Made by a program: the position numbers and the translations under genes. Below are positions 5,046-7,672 of a stretch of 7,672 bases of DNA, in pieces (the stretch's first letter is position 1; every line of letters starts with the position of its first letter). This DNA comes from JACRBK01 sp964427955 (GTDB taxonomy: Bacteria; Chloroflexota; Anaerolineae; Aggregatilineales; Aggregatilineaceae), in NCBI GenBank assembly GCA_964427955.1, contig CAYRWY010000295.1:1-7672 (forward strand), read 5' to 3'. The notes under the pieces were generated by a model. It made no database searches. It saw only the letters and a program-made list of their open reading frames with translations, and was not told the DNA's origin.

Positions 5046-5065
5046 CTCTCGCACGGAGAGGGGGG
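5032..5065 (-). terminator. Intrinsic terminator of the giant secreted protein gene
   Basis: On the minus strand CCCCCCTCTC (5056-5065) pairs perfectly with GAGAGGGGGG (5041-5050) around a 5-nt CGTGC loop, then A and eight T (5032-5039). It begins 12 nt after the TAA stop at 5078-5080. The stem shares the CCCCTCTC consensus of the hairpins in elements A and B. Confidence 0.9.
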
Positions 5066-5077
5066 AGGCCGAACAGG

Positions 5078-7672
5078 TTAGTTCGCGGGCCGCTCGGCAG
5101 GCGGCTCCTCGGTCGGCGTGTCCGTGGGGACATCCGTCGGGAGGGCCGTCGGCTCGACGGTGGGTTCGATGGTCGGTTCGACGGTGGGTTCGATGGTTGG
5201 CTCAACCGTAGGTTCGACCGTAGGTTCGACGGTGGGTTCGACGGTCGGTTCAACCGTCGGCTCTACCGTAGGCTCGATGGTCGGTTCGACGGTCGGTTCG
5301 ACGGTCGGGATCGGAGCATCGAGGATCGCCAGGTCGTCCAGCCAGACACCCACCGAGATCATCCCCTCCGGCACGGGGCCGAAGGCGCTGAGGGTGAAGC
5401 GCAGGCCGATCACCGCGCCGCGATAGGCGCTCAGATCGACCGTGTGCAGCGTCCAGTCGGCGATCAGGCCGGTCTGCTGGTCCACCAGGAGCCAGGACAG
5501 CCCGCCATCCAGTGAGACTTCGACCGCCAGGCTTTCGCCGCCGGTCAGGACGGCCTTCTGCCAGACGCTGAGTTGCGGGGTCGCCGTGCCGCGCAGGTCG
5601 ATCAGCCCACCGAAGGTGAGCGTACCGGCCTGGTCACGGACGGTGCTGTCGGCGAACCAGCCGAGGCCGCTGTGGGCGGTGTCGAGACGCCAGGCACCCG
5701 CCGGAGTCCAGCCCGTGCCGCTGTCGAAGGTGTCCGCGAAGGGCACGACGACCGGCTGCGGGACCGGGGTGGGCGGGACGACGGTCGGTTCAACCGTGGG
5801 TTCGACCGTAGGCTCTGCCGTCGGTTCGATGGTCGGTTCAACCGTCGGTTCAACCGTCGGTTCGACGGTCGGCGCCGCCACCCGCAGCACGCCGAAGGCA
5901 TCGATGGCGATGGTGCCGCTCAGCGGGTAGAGGCGCAGGGTATGCGCGCCCGCGCTGACGTTCACGCTGACCCGCGCGCCGAACACACTGTCCGCCGCGA
6001 CACTGTCCACCAACTGCACGGGGAGGCCGTCCACTTCGATGACGAACACGCCCAGCGCCGGGTGTTGGACGTAGACCACGTCCAGGCGCGTGCCGCTGAA
6101 GGCCAGGGTGAGCGTGTCGGACGGGCTGCCGCTGCTGTACAGGTAGCGCCCGCCGTCGGCAGACGGGGTGTCGTGCGCTGTCCAGGTGCCCGCCTGGATC
6201 ACCGCCGGATCGTCCGACTGGATCGTGATCAGGCTGCCGTCCGGCGGGAGCACCGTCGGGGGCAGGGTCGGGACAATCGTCGGCTCGACGGTCGGATTAT
6301 TCGGGGTGGCCGTCGGAGTCACCTGGGTGGTCCCGGCCACGATCTCGAAGGTGCGCGGATCGCTCCACTCGGAGGCATTGCCCGCCAGGTCCACCGCGCG
6401 CAGCTTCCACGAGTAGACGTTGCGCGACAGCGGGGTGGTGGGCTTGTAGCTGGTCTTGCTGCCGACGTTGATGGCGGGCAGCGGGAAGGCCGGATCGGGA
6501 TCGATCAGCAGTTCGTAGGTCGCCGCGCCGGTGACCTTGTTCCAGGTCAGGTTCAGCTTGGCGTTGGTCAGGGTCGCACCGTTGGCCGGGCCGATCAGGA
6601 TCGGGACGGCGGGCGGCGTGGTATCGACGGTGAAGGTGCGGCTGCTGCTCCACGAGCCGGGCGCGCCGAGGCTGTTGATGGCGCGCACGCGCCACGAGTA
6701 GCCGCCGTCGGCCAGGTCGCTGGCGAGGTAGTTCAGCAGGCCGCTGCCCAACGTCACATCCTGGGCCGGGCTGCTGAAGTCGCTGTTATTGTCGATCTGG
6801 ATCTGGTAGGCCGTGCCATTGGTGACCGCTGCCCAGGTGAAGACCGGCGTATTGTCGTTGGTCAGCGCCTTGTTGGCGGGGGCGGTCAGGCTCGGCTTGC
6901 CGGGCAGCGGCGGGGTGATGATCACCGACCAGGTCGGCATCCAGTCCTGCGGGATGCCGCCGACGATGGCCCGCACGTGCCAGTAGTAGGTGCCGGGCAG
7001 CAGGGCCGTGGCCGGCTTGGTGCTCTTGCTGGTGCCGTTGTAGGTCCAGACGGTGCTGCTGAAGTCGTCGGTGTCGTCCAGCTCAAAGTCGTAGCGGCTC
7101 GCACCCGTGAAGCTGGCCCACTGGAAGGTAGGCCGCGTGTTGGTCGTGGCCGAGCCATCCTTGGGGGTGGTGTTCAGCGTGATGGTGAAGCGGTTGGCCG
7201 GGCTGAAGTCACCCTCGTTGCCCTGGGCGTCGAGCGCCTGCACGCGCCACAGGAAGAAGCCGTAGTCCAGCGCCGCGAGCGGAGTGTAGTTGGTGGTGGT
7301 GATGCCGGACTGATCGATCACCAGCGGCACAGCGTTGAAGCCGGGATCGTCGCTGGTGGTGATCTGGATGCGGTAGGTCTTGGCGCTCGACGACGATTTC
7401 CACTTGAAGGTGGGCGTGGGGTCGTACGCGCCGACGCCGGTCGCCGGGCTGGACAGCACGGGCGCCGCCGGGCCGGTGGTATCGATCACGAACGTCCACT
7501 TGCCGGACCACTTGCCGGGCACGCCCGCCGCATCGACGGCGCGCACGCGCCAGGTGTAGGTGCCGTCCGCGAGGGCATGGCCATCGGGCACGGTGTAGGT
7601 GAGGCTGGAGGCGGTGCCTTCGTCATTGACGGTGACGAAGTTGGCATCCAGGCTGATCTGGACCTCGTAGCT
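5078..7672 (-). CDS. Giant secreted multidomain protein with FN3-like repeats and Pro-Thr-Val-Glu linkers (N-terminus outside the window)
   Basis: Only the C-terminal 864 residues are visible; the frame stays open to the right edge, so the GTG at 7589-7591 is internal and not a start. Counting from the edge: about five fibronectin-III/Ig-like units (1-68 partial, 69-168, 169-256, 257-354, 355-447) with recurring TPTFxW, ADGxYxWRVRAVD and WSxxRTFTVDTTPP motifs. A Pro/Thr linker (448-480) comes next. Then a galactose-binding-like sandwich (about 482-598; LTLAFSGTRLDVVY, VEVDG-type, AGAHTLRLYPLSG, IDAFGV) and a PT[VI]E linker (about 601-640). Then a jelly-roll domain (about 645-786; FADTFDSGTGW, VSLDGGLSW, WTLHTVDLSAYRG, WLDDLAIL), and finally a PT[VI]E tail ending PPAERPAN. 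No LPXTG motif or C-terminal membrane anchor is seen. Probably an adhesin or the accessory part of a secreted enzyme; a catalytic domain may lie upstream of the window. It ends in its own strong terminator. Confidence 0.9.
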   Translation of the reverse strand, partial: SYEVQISLDANFVTVNDEGTASSLTYTVPDGHALADGTYTWRVRAVDAAGVPGKWSGKWTFVIDTTGPAAPVLSSPATGVGAYDPTPTFKWKSSSSAKTYRIQITTSDDPGFNAVPLVIDQSGITTTNYTPLAALDYGFFLWRVQALDAQGNEGDFSPANRFTITLNTTPKDGSATTNTRPTFQWASFTGASRYDFELDDTDDFSSTVWTYNGTSKSTKPATALLPGTYYWHVRAIVGGIPQDWMPTWSVIITPPLPGKPSLTAPANKALTNDNTPVFTWAAVTNGTAYQIQIDNNSDFSSPAQDVTLGSGLLNYLASDLADGGYSWRVRAINSLGAPGSWSSSRTFTVDTTPPAVPILIGPANGATLTNAKLNLTWNKVTGAATYELLIDPDPAFPLPAINVGSKTSYKPTTPLSRNVYSWKLRAVDLAGNASEWSDPRTFEIVAGTTQVTPTATPNNPTVEPTIVPTLPPTVLPPDGSLITIQSDDPAVIQAGTWTAHDTPSADGGRYLYSSGSPSDTLTLAFSGTRLDVVYVQHPALGVFVIEVDGLPVQLVDSVAADSVFGARVSVNVSAGAHTLRLYPLSGTIAIDAFGVLRVAAPTVEPTVEPTVEPTIEPTAEPTVEPTVEPTVVPPTPVPQPVVVPFADTFDSGTGWTPAGAWRLDTAHSGLGWFADSTVRDQAGTLTFGGLIDLRGTATPQLSVWQKAVLTGGESLAVEVSLDGGLSWLLVDQQTGLIADWTLHTVDLSAYRGAVIGLRFTLSAFGPVPEGMISVGVWLDDLAILDAPIPTVEPTVEPTIEPTVEPTVEPTVEPTVEPTVEPTVEPTIEPTVEPTIEPTVEPTALPTDVPTDTPTEEPPAERPAN
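5153..5308 (-). repeat. 13-unit, 12-bp tandem array encoding PT[VI]E (C-terminal tail of the giant protein)
   Basis: Thirteen uninterrupted 12-nt units translate as PTVE or PTIE. They are followed toward the C-terminus by decayed units (PTAL, PTDV, PTDT, PTEE). The units use several synonymous codons (ACC/ACG, GTC/GTA/GTT, GAA/GAG), so the peptide is better conserved than the DNA. Such acidic Pro-Thr repeats are extended, often glycosylated spacers. Confidence 0.92.
5789..5872 (-). repeat. 7-unit, 12-bp tandem array encoding PT[VIA]E (interdomain linker of the giant protein)
   Basis: Seven units of PTVE, PTIE or PTAE join the galactose-binding-like domain to the jelly-roll domain, then decay into PTVVPPTPVPQP. 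Same period and codon pattern as the array at 5153-5308, so slippage or unequal recombination between the two arrays is possible. Confidence 0.9.

Noticed and set aside
4625..5065. CRISPR array or small RNA gene suggested by the dense repeats
   Set aside because: There are no equal-length repeats with unique spacers of constant size; the repeats are nested palindromes of differing size, and no dedicated promoter for a small RNA could be supported.
5118..5426. Plus-strand frame encoding GSTVGSTVG repeats
   Set aside because: It is the antisense shadow of the 12-bp PT[VI]E array; the period is a multiple of three, so every frame stays open.

Overview
The window comes from a GC-rich bacterial chromosome, probably of the phylum Chloroflexota (Anaerolineae-like). 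This is an inference from three things: the long Pro-Thr-Val-Glu linkers in a very large exported protein, the dense CCTCACCCCT-type palindromic repeats, and the run of genes with cleavable signal peptides and strong GGAGG ribosome sites. No marker gene settles the taxonomy. There are no rRNA, tRNA, CRISPR, transposase or phage genes.

Layout from left to right. (1) 44-853, minus: the N-terminal half of an exported family 5 (peptide/oligopeptide-type) ABC substrate-binding protein. It stops near residue 269, where family members usually run past 500 residues, in a TGATG stop/start overlap close to the window edge. (2) 854-1058: an AT-rich spacer with a good extended -10 promoter for that gene. 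(3) 1059-2078, minus: a TIR domain fused to about six HEAT-like repeats, with the putative NADase glutamate in place. This is the best candidate for a defence or signalling gene. (4) 2079-2335: a divergent spacer with a perfect GGTCAA-T-TTGACC palindrome just upstream of the TIR-HEAT gene. (5) 2336-2932, plus: a polytopic membrane protein made of three copies of a two-helix unit, followed by a strong intrinsic terminator. (6) 3006-4601, minus: a two-gene unit of exported enzymes, a NodB-type polysaccharide deacetylase followed 24 bp later by a secreted metallo-beta-lactamase-fold hydrolase. (7) 4602-5077: a 476-bp spacer packed with nested palindromic repeats. (8) 5078-7672, minus: the C-terminal 864 residues of a giant secreted protein with FN3-like repeats, two beta-sandwich domains and two PT[VI]E linker arrays, open at the right edge.

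The window does not encode one pathway. The common theme is the cell envelope: solute capture, glycan deacetylation, an exported hydrolase, a membrane protein and a surface or secreted adhesin-like protein. The TIR-HEAT gene is a lone cytoplasmic exception. The most unusual DNA is the spacer at 4639-5065. It has five hairpins sharing one stem consensus but with different, still paired, loop-proximal bases, two cloverleaf-like repeat elements, a 17-bp perfect inverted repeat, and a 24/25-bp direct repeat whose right copy forms part of the terminator of the giant protein gene.
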